Shown piece by piece: positions 46,179 to 55,437 of a DNA stretch of 64,000 bases (position 1 is the stretch's first letter; every line of letters begins with the position of its first letter). The position numbers and the translations under genes were made by a program. Where the stretch lies: the NCBI RefSeq assembly GCF_014191305.1, contig NZ_JACHWJ010000005.1, positions 370,613-434,612 of the forward strand, given 5' to 3'. The stretch is from Pseudoclavibacter helvolus. GTDB taxonomy: Bacteria > Actinomycetota > Actinomycetes > Actinomycetales > Microbacteriaceae. The notes under the pieces were generated by a model, which saw only the letters and a list, made by a program, of their open reading frames with translations, ran no database searches and was not told where the DNA came from.

Positions 46179-46655
46179 TCATGAGTCAGGGCCCGATGTG
46201 TACTTCACCATCGGAACGTGGGGAATGTCGTCTTCGATGAAGTTGTCACCGCAGCGCTCGTACCCGAATCTGCCGTACCAGGATTCGAGGTGCGCCTGCC
46301 CGTTCAGGGAGGTCGCGACGCCCTCGCTGTCTGCTATCCCGATGAGATGTCGGATGATCTGGGCCGAGTATCCGAACCCCCGCGAGTTCTCGGCAGTGAC
46401 GACTCTGCCGATGGGGCGCGACACGTCGGTCGGGAGGTGCTCGTCCGGCCAGCCGAGTGGCAGGAGGCGCGCGTAGCTGTGCGGGTAGAGGGGGTCGTCG
46501 CCGATGAACGCGTGGATCGTTCCCTCGGCGAAGTCGGCGGTGTCTGGGTCGAGGTAGACGCAGTCCTGCTCGACGACGAAGATGCTCGAGCGCAGGTGCA
46601 GAATTCCCCACATCTCCGCCGCGCTGAGTTCTGAGAAGGTGCGAACCGTGATCAT
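46179..46655 (-). CDS. ElaA-like GNAT N-acetyltransferase
   Basis: A 158-aa GNAT protein. The ElaA-type start WGILHLRSSIFVVEQDCVY (ElaA has L-x-lR..VFVvEQ.c.Y) and the acetyl-CoA loop GRVVTAENSRGFGYSAQIIR are seen, ending in GRFGYERCGDNFIEDDIPHVPM as in ElaA. It is a small cytoplasmic acetyltransferase of unknown target. The ATG at 46655 is taken (MITVRTFSEL). It is divergent from the reductase gene at 46748. Confidence 0.88.
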   Translation of the reverse strand: MITVRTFSELSAAEMWGILHLRSSIFVVEQDCVYLDPDTADFAEGTIHAFIGDDPLYPHSYARLLPLGWPDEHLPTDVSRPIGRVVTAENSRGFGYSAQIIRHLIGIADSEGVATSLNGQAHLESWYGRFGYERCGDNFIEDDIPHVPMVKYTSGPDS

Positions 46656-46747
46656 GCCAGCCAGTGTCTCAGAGGGGCGCCACTGCATGCCTTTGCCGTC
46701 CAGGCGGATGCTGGGGAGCTCAGAGGCTGACCACCTACGATGGCGCC

Positions 46748-47767
46748 ATGGTTCGCGGATACCTGACGACGAAGTCCACTGACGACGCGGGGAAGCCCCG
46801 CATCGATGTCGCTTTCGATGAGCTCGGCGATGAGCTCTTCGGCGATGGCCACCTGGGGCGGGGTCAGGTCCTTATCGATGTGGCCTACTCGAGCCTCAAC
46901 TACAAGGATGCGCTGCTCCTCGCGGGCAAGCCCGGTGTGAGCCGAGCGGATGTGCTTGTGCCAGGCATCGATGTCGTCGGGGTCGTACGCGAGTCGCGTA
47001 CCCAGAACTTCGTGCCAGGTGATCGCGTCGTACTGAACGGTGCCGGCCTGGGCGAGACCAGGCACGGCGGACTCGCGGAGCTGTGCCTCGTCGACGACGA
47101 GTCCCTCATCCACTTGCCAGAGGCGATGTCGCTTGTCGACGGGGCCGCGATCGGCACGGCCGGCTACACGGCGATGCTGTCGGTGCTTGCACTCGAGAAG
47201 CAGGTGGAGCCCGGTGACGGGGACGTGCTCGTGACGGGAGCTGCTGGCGGCGTCGGCAGCGTGGCGATCGCTCTGCTGGCCGGACTCGGGTACCGGGTTG
47301 TCGCATCCACGGGTCGCGGCGGGCAGGAGGGCGACTACCTGCGGCGTCTGGGCGCCTCGGAGATCATCGACCGGCACGAGCTCTCGGACGCCCCTGGCAA
47401 GCCCTTGCAGAGCGAGCGGTGGGCTGGCGCCATCGACGCCGTCGGCTCGACGACCCTGGCGAACGTGCTCGCGCAGACGAGGCGCGAGGGGCTCGTGACC
47501 TCCTGCGGGCTGGCGCAGGGAACCGACCTGCCGACGACCGTCATGCCGTTCATCCTGCGCGGCGTCACGCTGCGCGGCATCAACTCGGTGGTGCAGACGG
47601 TCGAGGTGCGGGCAGAGGCCTGGAACCGACTGCTGGAGCTCGACAGCGAGCTGCTCGAGTCGATGACGGAGGTCATCGCCCTAGAGGAGGCACTCGAGTA
47701 CGCGCAGCCGATCCTCAACGGCAAGGTGCGCGGGCGCACGGTCGTCCGCGTTCGAGGCGACGCCTGA
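46748..47767 (+). CDS. AcuI-like NADPH-dependent acrylyl-CoA reductase / quinone oxidoreductase
   Basis: A 339-aa zinc-free MDR-family reductase. VDVAYSSLNYKDALLLAGK, PGIDVVGVV, the NADPH Rossmann motif VTGAAGGVGSVAIALL and the tail MPFILRGVTLRGINSV fit AcuI/YhdH, which reduces acrylyl-CoA to propionyl-CoA. With a methylcitrate cycle in the same window this is metabolically consistent, but broader quinone-reductase use cannot be excluded. The ATG at 46748 begins MVRGYLTTK. Confidence 0.88.
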   Translation: MVRGYLTTKSTDDAGKPRIDVAFDELGDELFGDGHLGRGQVLIDVAYSSLNYKDALLLAGKPGVSRADVLVPGIDVVGVVRESRTQNFVPGDRVVLNGAGLGETRHGGLAELCLVDDESLIHLPEAMSLVDGAAIGTAGYTAMLSVLALEKQVEPGDGDVLVTGAAGGVGSVAIALLAGLGYRVVASTGRGGQEGDYLRRLGASEIIDRHELSDAPGKPLQSERWAGAIDAVGSTTLANVLAQTRREGLVTSCGLAQGTDLPTTVMPFILRGVTLRGINSVVQTVEVRAEAWNRLLELDSELLESMTEVIALEEALEYAQPILNGKVRGRTVVRVRGDA

Positions 47768-47819
47768 GCTGGCCGCGCCTGGCCTGCACGACACCGGATG
47801 TCCGCGCCCGGACCGCGCG

Positions 47820-48170
47820 TTAGCAGGTCTTGGCAGCCTGCTCGAGGTTCTCCGACGCCCAGGTGCCGAGCTGCTTGAGCACCGGGATGAGGCGCTGGCC
47901 TGCGGTCGTGAGCTCGTAGCTGACCGAAACGGGCGGCCCGTTGCTCACGGTGCGCGCCACGAGGCCTGCGGCCGCGAGCTCGCTCAGGCGATCGGAGAGG
48001 ACGGCGTCGCTGATGCCGGTGACCGCGCGCCTGAGTTCGACGAAGGTGAGCGGCTGGGAGCCGAGCACGTCGATGATCATGCCGTTCCAGCGCTTGCCGA
48101 GCAGCGTAAACGCCAGCGAGACGGCACCATCGCACTCTGACTTGACGTGCTCCTGCGCTCTCTCTGCCAT
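47820..48170 (-). CDS. HxlR-family regulator
   Basis: A 116-aa protein, a single HxlR winged helix: LLGKRWNGMIIDVLGSQPLT, FVELRRAVTGISDAVLSDRL and the wing YELTTAGQRLIPVL. It has Cys residues near the N-terminus (SECDG) and the C-terminus (KTC). YodB/HypR-type HxlR proteins use an N-terminal Cys to sense quinones or diamide. It is divergent from an azoreductase gene with a 10-bp inverted repeat between them, the same arrangement as YodB-AzoR systems in Firmicutes. Confidence 0.9.
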   Translation of the reverse strand: MAERAQEHVKSECDGAVSLAFTLLGKRWNGMIIDVLGSQPLTFVELRRAVTGISDAVLSDRLSELAAAGLVARTVSNGPPVSVSYELTTAGQRLIPVLKQLGTWASENLEQAAKTC

Positions 48171-48198
48171 GCCGCCAGTGTACTCGTGCTAACCTGCG

Positions 48199-48229
48199 CA
48201 GAGTCGCTCTGGTTTTCATAGCGACTCTG
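48199..48229. promoter_or_regulatory. HxlR operator candidate
   Basis: A perfect 10-bp inverted repeat, CAGAGTCGCT (48199-48208) and AGCGACTCTG (48220-48229), with an 11-bp spacer, in the 81-bp gap between divergent hxlR and azoreductase starts. A weaker CTAAC/GTTAG pair flanks it. Confidence 0.65.
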
Positions 48230-48251
48230 TGAACTTGTTAGGAGCCCCCGC

Positions 48252-48911
48252 ATGTCCCTTCTCCGTATCGACGCCAGCCTCCTCCCCGCCACCTCGGCCA
48301 GCCGCGCGCTCGGCGACCTCGTCGAGGCCGAGTGGACCGCAGCGCACCCCGACTCCGTCGTCACGCACCGCAACCTCATCGAGTCGCCCATCCCCGCGGA
48401 CGCCTGGCAGAACGCCGTCTACGCGGGCTTCACGCCGGAGGAGGACCGCACCGAGGAGCAGCGCGCCGCCGTCACCCTCGCCGCGCAGCTGGCCGACGAG
48501 CTCATCGAGGCCGACGCCCTGCTCTTCACCGTCCCGCTCTACAACTTCGGTGTCTCCCAGCACTTCAAGCTGTGGTTCGACCTCGCGTACACCGACCCCC
48601 GCACCAACAACACGAGCACCACGCTGGCAGGAAAGCCAGCGACCCTCGCGACGGTCCTCGGCGGCAACTACGGCGAGGGCACCCCGAAGGACGGCTGGGA
48701 CCACTCGACGCCCTATCTCACGCGCCTGCTCCAGGACGTCTGGGGCCTCGACCTCCGCGTCGTGCAGCGTCCCTTCACGCTTGTCGGCGTGAACCCGGCC
48801 CTCGACCAGTTCGCCGACCTCGCCGCAGAGCTCAAGGCAGACGCCGAGACGAAGGCGACGGAGTCCGGCCGCGAGCTCGCGGAGCTCCGCGGCAAAGCCA
48901 ACGCCGCGTAG
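48252..48911 (+). CDS. azoR: FMN-dependent NADH-azoreductase / quinone reductase
   Basis: A 219-aa flavodoxin-fold protein of the AzoR family: MSLLRIDASLLPATSASRAL (FMN phosphate loop), LFTVPLYNFGVSQHFKLWFD and the conserved Gly/Thr region KPATLATVLGGNYG. It reduces azo dyes and quinones by two-electron transfer, limiting redox cycling. The divergent HxlR gene probably represses it until quinone or electrophile stress. Copy C of the palindromic element follows. Confidence 0.92.
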   Translation: MSLLRIDASLLPATSASRALGDLVEAEWTAAHPDSVVTHRNLIESPIPADAWQNAVYAGFTPEEDRTEEQRAAVTLAAQLADELIEADALLFTVPLYNFGVSQHFKLWFDLAYTDPRTNNTSTTLAGKPATLATVLGGNYGEGTPKDGWDHSTPYLTRLLQDVWGLDLRVVQRPFTLVGVNPALDQFADLAAELKADAETKATESGRELAELRGKANAA

Positions 48912-48938
48912 TCACGCGCCGCATCCGCTCACCCCACA

Positions 48939-49009
48939 GGTTTCGGGATGGGTTCCGCACCTCGAGATGGGTTGCAACCCATCTGCAGGTGAGGAAGCCA
49001 TCCCGAGAC
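48939..49009. repeat. Dispersed palindromic intergenic element, copy C
   Basis: The most complete copy. Left arm TTTCGGGATGGGTTCC, perfect 18-bp central palindrome GATGGGTTGCAACCCATC, and right arm GGAAGCCATCCCGAGAC. It lies between convergent azoR and dedA. Confidence 0.85.
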
Positions 49010-49060
49010 GTGTATCTGGAGCGCGTGCCGTCGAGTCAACGCCGAAGCAGGCGCGCCACA

Positions 49061-49114
49061 CCGAGCGCGTCAGCCAGGGGCCGAGCGCGTCAGCCAGGGG
49101 CCGAGCGCGTCAGC
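49061..49114. repeat. 20-bp tandem repeat overlapping the dedA stop codon
   Basis: Two identical 20-bp copies, CCGAGCGCGTCAGCCAGGGG, at 49061 and 49081, and 14 bp of a third at 49101. The third partial copy carries the dedA stop codon (TCA on plus at 49110-49112), and the copies run on downstream of the gene. Confidence 0.85.
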
Positions 49115-49748
49115 CCGCCGCGTGGTGCGCCTTGCGGCGATCGGCGATCTTCTCGAACCAGCCGTTGACGACCTGCGCGAGAAGGCCGAGCGCGATGGCG
49201 GTGGCGACGGCGAGGACCATCATGAGCAACGGGTTGTCGGTGCTGAACGACCCGAAGGCCGCGCCGATGATGACCGCGTAGCCAACCCAGACGGCGCTCG
49301 CGAGCACGCAAAGCGGCAGGAACCGTGGCATGGGCATTCGGGCATCGGATGCGGCGAGCACGGTCGCGATCCGGCCCATCGGCAGGAGCCTGACGGTCAC
49401 CATGACCCACTTCGGCCTCGTCTTCAGCTGGTCGCCGACGCGGGTGCGCACGGCAGTGAGGCGTCGTCCGTTCATCCAGCTCCACTTACCAAAGCCGATT
49501 CCGCGCGCGAGCCAGTACGTGCCGATGTCGCCGAGCACCATGCCGACGACGCAGAAGCCGAACAGGCCGAACAGGTTGATGAGGGCAGTCCAGCCCTCAT
49601 CACCCGCGGTGAGCGCGGCGAGCGCGACAACCAGCGACTGGCTCGGCAGGAAGGTGACGACCCCGCCGATCAAAAGCACCAGCGCGACGACGGCAAAGCT
49701 CCAGCCGGAGCCTCGCAGGTCGAGCACCCACTGCGTCAGCTCTTCCAC
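49110..49748 (-). CDS. DedA/SNARE-associated family membrane protein
   Basis: A 212-aa protein with about five hydrophobic segments. DedA features: LPSQSLVVALAAL, GMVLGDIGTYWLARGIGFGK and VRLLPMGRIATVLAASDARM, which resembles the conserved FxRxxPxxR..vP..aG region, although the Pro/Arg pattern is incomplete. DedA proteins are undecaprenyl-phosphate or lipid flippase-type transporters in some species. Its stop lies inside a 20-bp tandem repeat. It is the last gene after hemL; whether it is co-transcribed is unclear (46-bp gap). Confidence 0.82.
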   Translation of the reverse strand: MEELTQWVLDLRGSGWSFAVVALVLLIGGVVTFLPSQSLVVALAALTAGDEGWTALINLFGLFGFCVVGMVLGDIGTYWLARGIGFGKWSWMNGRRLTAVRTRVGDQLKTRPKWVMVTVRLLPMGRIATVLAASDARMPMPRFLPLCVLASAVWVGYAVIIGAAFGSFSTDNPLLMMVLAVATAIALGLLAQVVNGWFEKIADRRKAHHAAG

Positions 49749-49794
49749 GTGGCGTCTAGGCCTCTCGCTCGAAGTTCAGGGCGTCCACGTGACC

Positions 49795-51147
49795 TTACTC
49801 GGGTGCCGAAGCGCCCGCGGCAGCACGAGCGGCCGCCGGCAACGCCGCGAGGACACGGTCGATGGCGGCGTCATCGTGGGCGGCCGATACGAACCAGGCC
49901 TCGAACACGCTCGGCGGAAGGTTGACGCCCGCGTCGAGCATGGCCGCGAAGAACGGCGGGTAGCGCCAGGCCTCCTGGCGCTTGACCTCGTCCTCGTTGC
50001 GTGGCCCGCCTCCCGTGCCGGTCCAGCCGAGCGCCGCGCCGTCGCCGAAGGTGAAGCTGAAGAGGTTGCCGACGTTCTGCACCGAGTGGGCGACTCCCGC
50101 GGCCGTGAGCGCCTCGGAGGTGGCGGTGCGGATGCGCTCGGCGGCCGCATCGACGCGCGCGTAGACGGCCGCGTCGGCGAGCGAGAGCGTCGCGATGCCA
50201 GCGGCGACGGCGACGGGGTTCCCCGAGAGGGTTCCCGCCTGGTAGACCGGCCCCTGAGGAGCCAGGTAGCTCATGATCTCGCGCGAGCCGCCCAGGGCCG
50301 CGACGGGCATGCCGCCGCCGATGACCTTGCCGAACGTGTAGAGGTCTGCCTGCCAGCCGGCCGAGGCCTCGATCTTCTGCTCCTCGCCCCACCAGCCTGC
50401 GGGGCCGGTGCGGAAGCCCGTGAGCACCTCGTCGCACACGAGCAGCGCGCCCTCGGCCGCGCAGAGCTCGGCGAGCGCGCGGTTGAAGCCGGGCTCGGGC
50501 GGCACGACGCCCATGTTGGCGGGCGACGCCTCCGTGATGACGGCGGCGATCTGGCCAGGGTGCTCGGCGAACGCGGCGCGCACGGCCTCGAGGTCGTTGA
50601 ACGGCACGACGATGGTCTGCGAGGTGATGGCCTCCGGCACGCCGGCGGAGCCAGGCAGCGCAAGCGTGGCGAGGCCGGAGCCTGCCGCCGCGAGGAGGCC
50701 GTCGGAGTGGCCGTGGTAGCAGCCGGCGAACTTCACGATGAGGTCGCGGCCCGTGTAGCCGCGGGCGAGGCGAAGCGCCGTCATGGTCGCCTCGGTGCCC
50801 GTCGAGACGAGACGCACCTGCTCGATGGGGGCGATGCGCTCCACCACGAGCTCGGCGAGCTGCGTCTCAGCGGGGGTCGGCGCGCCGAACGAGAGGCCGC
50901 GTGCGGTCGCGTCCTGCACGGCGGCTACGACGGCAGGATGCGCGTGCCCGAGCAGCATGGGCCCCCATCCGCTGACGAGGTCGACGTACTCGTTGCCGTC
51001 GACGTCAGTGAGGTACGGCCCCTTGGCCGAGGCCGCGAAGGGAGGTGTGCCACCAACCGAGCCATAGGCGCGGACCGGCGAGTTCACGCCCCCCGGCGTG
51101 ACGTCGAGCGAGCGGGCAAAAAGCGATGCTGAGGCTTCGTGGTTCAT
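49795..51147 (-). CDS. hemL: Glutamate-1-semialdehyde 2,1-aminomutase
   Basis: A 450-aa PLP enzyme that makes 5-aminolevulinate from glutamate-1-semialdehyde. Recognised segments: [45 protein letters not shown], and [17 protein letters not shown] with the PLP lysine. Length and start are typical. The ATG at 51147 overlaps the hemB stop by 4 bp (ATGA). With hemA (60173) it forms the C5 pathway entry to heme. Confidence 0.96.
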   Translation of the reverse strand: MNHEASASLFARSLDVTPGGVNSPVRAYGSVGGTPPFAASAKGPYLTDVDGNEYVDLVSGWGPMLLGHAHPAVVAAVQDATARGLSFGAPTPAETQLAELVVERIAPIEQVRLVSTGTEATMTALRLARGYTGRDLIVKFAGCYHGHSDGLLAAAGSGLATLALPGSAGVPEAITSQTIVVPFNDLEAVRAAFAEHPGQIAAVITEASPANMGVVPPEPGFNRALAELCAAEGALLVCDEVLTGFRTGPAGWWGEEQKIEASAGWQADLYTFGKVIGGGMPVAALGGSREIMSYLAPQGPVYQAGTLSGNPVAVAAGIATLSLADAAVYARVDAAAERIRTATSEALTAAGVAHSVQNVGNLFSFTFGDGAALGWTGTGGGPRNEDEVKRQEAWRYPPFFAAMLDAGVNLPPSVFEAWFVSAAHDDAAIDRVLAALPAAARAAAGASAPE

Positions 51148-52169
51148 CGTGCATCCACTCTGCCATGGGCCGCCGACACTGGCGTGCCCGACTGCGTGGC
51201 CAGCGTGCGCGCGAGCTCGCTCGCGTAGTAGGTGAGCACGGCGTCCGCGCCGGCCCGGCGGATGGAGGTGATCGACTCCGCGATCGCACGCTCGCGGTCG
51301 ATCCAGCCGTTGGCCGCGGCGGCCTCGATCATGGCGTACTCGCCGCTGACCTGGTACGCCCACACCGGGACGATCGACTCAGCGGCGACATCGGCGAGGA
51401 CGTCGAGGTAGGAGCCCGCAGGCTTCACCATGACGACGTCTGCCCCTTCCTCGATGTCGATGAGCGCTTCGCGCATGCCCTCGCGGCGGTTCGCGGGGTC
51501 GAGCTGGTAGGTGCGACGATCCCCCTGGAGCTGCGAGTCGACGGCCTCACGGAAGGGGCCGTAGAACGCAGAGGCGTATTTCGCCGAGTATGCGACGATC
51601 GCGACGTCAGTGTGTCCGGCGTCGTCCAGGGCGGCGCGCGCGCTGGCGACCTGGCCGTCCATCATCCCCGACATCCCGAGCATCGCAGCGCCGGCCTCAG
51701 CCTGGGCGATTGCCATGGCGTCGTACCGTTCGAGGGTCGCGTCGTTGTCGACCCGGCCACCAGCATCCAGTACCCCGCAGTGGCCGTGGTCCGTGAACTC
51801 GTCGAGGCAGAGGTCCGTCTGCACGACGATCGCGTCGCCGAACTCGTCCGCGAGCACTCGTGCGGCGACGTTGAGGATGCCGTTCGGTTCCGTTGCTCCT
51901 GAGCCGATCGCATCGCGCGTCTCTGGGACACCGAAGAGCATGACCCCGCCGACGCCGAGCGTTGCCGCCTCGTCGACGGCGCGGCGCAGCGAGTCGAGGG
52001 AGTGCTGCTGCACTCCCGGCATCGACGTGATCGCGATGGGCTCCGTAGCTCCCTCACGAACGAAGAGGGGCAGGATGAGGTCGTTCGGATGGATGCGCAC
52101 TTCGCGCACCTGGCGGCGCACGGCGTCGCTCTGGCGTAGGCGGCGGGGCCTGCGGCTCGGGGAGATCAT
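51144..52169 (-). CDS. hemB: Porphobilinogen synthase (5-aminolevulinate dehydratase)
   Basis: A 341-aa enzyme that joins two 5-aminolevulinates into porphobilinogen. Active-site segments: [14 protein letters not shown] (metal region), [20 protein letters not shown] with the first Lys, and [12 protein letters not shown] with the Schiff-base Lys. The [10 protein letters not shown] form, with one Cys, is the Mg-type rather than the three-Cys zinc type. ATG 52169. Part of the minus-strand hem run. Confidence 0.96.
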   Translation of the reverse strand: MISPSRRPRRLRQSDAVRRQVREVRIHPNDLILPLFVREGATEPIAITSMPGVQQHSLDSLRRAVDEAATLGVGGVMLFGVPETRDAIGSGATEPNGILNVAARVLADEFGDAIVVQTDLCLDEFTDHGHCGVLDAGGRVDNDATLERYDAMAIAQAEAGAAMLGMSGMMDGQVASARAALDDAGHTDVAIVAYSAKYASAFYGPFREAVDSQLQGDRRTYQLDPANRREGMREALIDIEEGADVVMVKPAGSYLDVLADVAAESIVPVWAYQVSGEYAMIEAAAANGWIDRERAIAESITSIRRAGADAVLTYYASELARTLATQSGTPVSAAHGRVDAR

Positions 52170-52266
52170 GCGATCGTGTCCTTCCTCAAAAGTTCAGCGC
52201 CGGTTGTCGTGTCAGCGACCGACCCGCGCTCATTCCGGTGCCCGGGCGCCGCGGCGAGCGCGCAGC

Positions 52267-53181
52267 TCAGCGATCGCCCGGCGTTTGACCGCGGCCCTCA
52301 TCAAGTGCGGGGATGTCTTCCTTCGGCACGGGCAGGTTCTCCTGCTCTGCCTGCAGCACGAGCGCCTCGAACGCGCGGAGCGCCTTGAGGTCGATCGCCT
52401 CGGTGACGGGCATGTCGCTGCCGCTCGCCAGCCACTCGAGGCCGTCGAGCAGCGAGGCCACTGAACGCTGCTTCGCCACCGCGTCAACACGAAGGCCCAG
52501 CTGCCTGGCGTCTTTCGCAGTGCGTGGGCCGATCGCCGCGATGTAGATCTCGTCGGGGATCGGAGAGAATTGCTTATGGACCTGCTCGGCCACCGAGCCG
52601 CTCGTCACGAGGATGGCGCGGATCCGGCTGTTGCGGATGTCGTACTGGATGCTCTCCGCGGCGGGCACTCCGACGGTTCGGTAAGCGACAACGGAGTCGA
52701 CGAGGTGCCCGCGACGTGCGAGGCCTTCCGCCAGGGTCGGGCGCGCGACCTCCGAGCGGAGCCACAGCACGGAGATCGGTGGCTGGTGGCGAGCGGCTTC
52801 GGCCCACTCGAGGAGGAGCCCCTTGGCCGAGTTGTCGTGTGTCGGCACGAAATCGACACGGTAGCCAGCTGTCGTGAGCGACGCGGCCGTGGTCTCGCCG
52901 ACCGCCGCGATGAGCGTGTGGTCTGGCACTTTCACGCCGAGCGAGTGCATGACGTCGGCCGCGGTGGCGCTTGTGACCGCGATCCAGTTGTAGTGCCCGC
53001 TCTCGAGGAGGCGGATCTTCTCCGAGAGCAGTCGCGAATCGTCCTCGTTGGGGCTCGCGAAATTGATGAGGGGAGCCGTGATCGGGAAGGCGGACCGCGC
53101 GCGAACGGCCTCAGCGACGTCGCCGCCCCACACGCCGCCACGAGGTACGAGGATCTTCCAGCCCTTCAGCGGTGCATCCAT
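52267..53181 (-). CDS. hemD: Uroporphyrinogen-III synthase
   Basis: A 304-aa protein that closes hydroxymethylbilane to uroporphyrinogen III. The two-domain HemD layout is visible: KILVPRGGVWGGDVAEAVRA, WIAVTSATAADVMHSLGV, AAVGETTAASLTTAGYRVDF, then AILVTSGSVAEQVHK and AIGPRTAKDARQLGL. A C-terminal extension of about 50 residues (rich in Glu/Leu, ending QTPGDR) follows. The ATG at 53181 has a GGAGGAG site 5 nt upstream, preferred over GTG 53199. HemD is poorly conserved, but the hem context makes this secure. Confidence 0.93.
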   Translation of the reverse strand: MDAPLKGWKILVPRGGVWGGDVAEAVRARSAFPITAPLINFASPNEDDSRLLSEKIRLLESGHYNWIAVTSATAADVMHSLGVKVPDHTLIAAVGETTAASLTTAGYRVDFVPTHDNSAKGLLLEWAEAARHQPPISVLWLRSEVARPTLAEGLARRGHLVDSVVAYRTVGVPAAESIQYDIRNSRIRAILVTSGSVAEQVHKQFSPIPDEIYIAAIGPRTAKDARQLGLRVDAVAKQRSVASLLDGLEWLASGSDMPVTEAIDLKALRAFEALVLQAEQENLPVPKEDIPALDEGRGQTPGDR

Positions 53182-53215
53182 CGCGGCTCCTCCGTTCACG
53201 TCAGGACCCTCCGTT

Positions 53216-53239
53216 CAGGCCATCAGGCCATCAGGCCAT
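53216..53239. repeat. 8-bp tandem repeat across the hemC stop codon
   Basis: Three perfect copies of CAGGCCAT at 53216, 53224 and 53232. The hemC stop (TGA on minus, 53233-53231) falls inside the third copy, and the last hemC codons (LMA) are part of the repeat. Confidence 0.85.
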
Positions 53240-54154
53240 CAGCGCAACAGCACCCTGATCGAAGAGGTCCGTCGAGATGAGCGTGACCAGTTCAGCCTGG
53301 GCGGCGTCGAGTGCGCGGGGGTCGGAGACCTCCACGGCACGCCTGCTGGAGACCCGCGAAGATCCGTCTACTGCATACACGGTAGCCCACGCCTCGAGCT
53401 TTCCGTCGGCGTATCGCGCGGATGCGCCGACCGGTGCCGCGCATCCGGCCTCGAGAGTCGCGAGAATGCCGCGTTCCACGAGCACGGCGGCACGTGCCGC
53501 TGGGTCGTCGAGCTGGGCGACGCCTGCTGGGGCGTCGTCGTCGCGCACCTCGATCGCAAGGCAGCCCTGCCCCGGCGCATTCGGGAAGTCGTTCAGGTCG
53601 AAGCGCTCGGTGATGGCGTCGGAGAATCCGAGCCGCTCGAGCCCAGCCGCGGCCAGCACGACGGCGTCGAGCTCGCCATCGGTGACGAAGCGGAGACGGC
53701 GCTCGACGTTGCCTCGGATGTCACGGATCTCGAGGTCCGGCCGCAGCGTGAGCAGCTGGGCGACTCGGCGCGGCGAGCCGGTGCCGACTTTCGCGCCGTG
53801 CGGAAGCTGCTCGAGCGTGAGTCCGGACGCGCCGCCCAACGAGCAGAGCGCGTCACGCGGGTCTTCCCGGACCGGGTACGCGGCGACGGTGAGGCCGGGC
53901 GCTTTTGCTGTCGGCAGGTCCTTGAGCGAGTGGACAACAAGGTCGCACTCCCCCGCAAGAAGCGCGTCTCGCAGTTCACTCGCGAACACTCCCGTGCCAC
54001 CGAGCGAGGAGAGCGCGGCGCGTGTCACATCGCCGTGCGTCGTGACCCGGACGAGCTCGGTCGCGTCTCCCGTGATGCGCTCGAGTTCGCGCGCCATGGT
54101 CGAGGTCTGCGCGACCGCGAGCGCACTGCCCCGCGTGCCGATCCGCAGCGTCAC
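53231..54154 (-). CDS. hemC: Hydroxymethylbilane synthase (porphobilinogen deaminase)
   Basis: A 307-aa enzyme that polymerises four porphobilinogens. Recognised: RIGTRGSALAVAQTSTMARE, THGDVTRAALSSLGGTGVFA, DLVVHSLKDLPT with the catalytic Asp region, RRVAQLLTLRPDLEIRDIRG, and APGQGCLAIEVRDDD. The dipyrromethane-cofactor Cys is in LEAGCAAPVGASA. GTG 54154 overlaps the cpfC stop by 4 bp. The C-terminus lies in an 8-bp repeat. Confidence 0.96.
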   Translation of the reverse strand: MTLRIGTRGSALAVAQTSTMARELERITGDATELVRVTTHGDVTRAALSSLGGTGVFASELRDALLAGECDLVVHSLKDLPTAKAPGLTVAAYPVREDPRDALCSLGGASGLTLEQLPHGAKVGTGSPRRVAQLLTLRPDLEIRDIRGNVERRLRFVTDGELDAVVLAAAGLERLGFSDAITERFDLNDFPNAPGQGCLAIEVRDDDAPAGVAQLDDPAARAAVLVERGILATLEAGCAAPVGASARYADGKLEAWATVYAVDGSSRVSSRRAVEVSDPRALDAAQAELVTLISTDLFDQGAVALMA

Positions 54155-55437
54155 GGCAGGAGTCCGGAGACCGCCGGCTTGAAACCGAGGCGCTTGTTGG
54201 CGCAGCAGCCGGGTCGGCACACGTCGAACCAGGGCCCGATCGAGGTCATCGCGGGGCGCTCGCCGACCGGGGTCGCGTCGCGGCGCTCGAGGACCAGGTC
54301 AACAAGACCCTCCACGTACTTCGCGTGGATGCCCGGCGTCGGGGTCCTGCGGAAGGCCAGGCCCGCGTCAGCGGCGGAGTCCTTGGCCTCGTTGTCGAGG
54401 TCCCAGAGCACCTCCATGTGGTCGGAGACGAAGCCGATCGGCACGACAACGACCGCTTTGGCACCCTTGGAGGGGAGCTCCTCGATGACGTCGTTGATGT
54501 CGGGCTCGAGCCACGGCTGCGAAGGCGGGCCGGAGCGCGACTGGTAGACGAGCTGCCAGGAGAGCTGCTCCGGCACGCGGCCCTCGATCGTGGTGTCTTC
54601 GCTGAGCTCCTGCAGAGCGGCGAGGGCGACGACCTCGGCAACCGCGAGATGCTGGGCGGCGTACGCACCGCTCTCGCCGAACCCGGCCCCGGGAGGGCCC
54701 GAGTTGGCGGCGTCGGCCATCGGCACCGAGTGCGTCGTGAAGAGGACCTCGATCTCGGTGGCCAGGTCGAGCTCGGCGTCGTCGTGGGCAAGGCTGAGCA
54801 CGGCATCGCGGACACCCTCGATGAACGGAGCGACGAAGCCTGGGTGGTCGAAGAACGCACGCACCTTGTCGATCGTCATGTGGCCGCTCAGGCCTGTGTC
54901 TTCGAGCGCGTCGGCGAAGTCCTCGCGGTACTGGCGGCAGCTCGAGAACGACGAGTAGGCGCTTGTTGCGATGGCGATGAGCGTTGAGCAGCCCGCAGCG
55001 CGAGCACCGAGCAGCACGTCGTTGAAGTACGGCTCCGAGTTGCGGTTGCCCCAGAAGACGGGCAGGTCGATGCCGCGGCGCTCCAGCTCCCGCTCGAGCG
55101 ACGCCTTCAGCTGACGGTTCTGCTCGTTGATGGGGCTCACACCGCCGTAGTGGCGGTAGTGGTGCGCCACTTCCTCGAGGCGCTCGTCGGGGATACCGCG
55201 GCCGGCCGTGACGTTGCGCAGGAACGGTATGACCTCGTCCTGCCCTTCCGGTCCGCCGAACGAGGCGAGCAGGATGCCGTCGTACGCGACGGGATCGGAC
55301 GTGTGCTCGGGGCCGAACTTGGCTGCGTCGGATGCTGCGCTCACGGCCGCGTTGACTTCGACCCGCGTGAACGTGGCCGGGTTTGGCTTGCGCGCGGCGG
55401 GCCGCTGGCCGGTCTGCTGTGCGGCGACGTCGGTCAC
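54151..55437 (-). CDS. cpfC: Coproporphyrin III ferrochelatase
   Basis: A 428-aa protein that inserts Fe2+ into coproporphyrin III in the Gram-positive heme route. Family segments: YDGILLASFGGPEGQDEVIP, RHYGGVSPINEQNRQLKASL and LFTTHSVPMADAANS with the active-site His. The C-terminal VCRPGCCANKRLG carries Cys residues typical of the [2Fe-2S]-binding tail of actinobacterial ferrochelatases. An N-terminal extension of about 45 residues is poorly conserved. GTG 55437 lies in the chdC stop (GTGA). Confidence 0.94.
   Translation of the reverse strand: MTDVAAQQTGQRPAARKPNPATFTRVEVNAAVSAASDAAKFGPEHTSDPVAYDGILLASFGGPEGQDEVIPFLRNVTAGRGIPDERLEEVAHHYRHYGGVSPINEQNRQLKASLERELERRGIDLPVFWGNRNSEPYFNDVLLGARAAGCSTLIAIATSAYSSFSSCRQYREDFADALEDTGLSGHMTIDKVRAFFDHPGFVAPFIEGVRDAVLSLAHDDAELDLATEIEVLFTTHSVPMADAANSGPPGAGFGESGAYAAQHLAVAEVVALAALQELSEDTTIEGRVPEQLSWQLVYQSRSGPPSQPWLEPDINDVIEELPSKGAKAVVVVPIGFVSDHMEVLWDLDNEAKDSAADAGLAFRRTPTPGIHAKYVEGLVDLVLERRDATPVGERPAMTSIGPWFDVCRPGCCANKRLGFKPAVSGLLP

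Noticed and set aside
53182..53230. Small gene between hemC and hemD
   Set aside because: Only 49 bp, consisting of an 8-bp tandem repeat and a CCTCCGTTCA direct repeat that includes the hemD ribosome-binding site.
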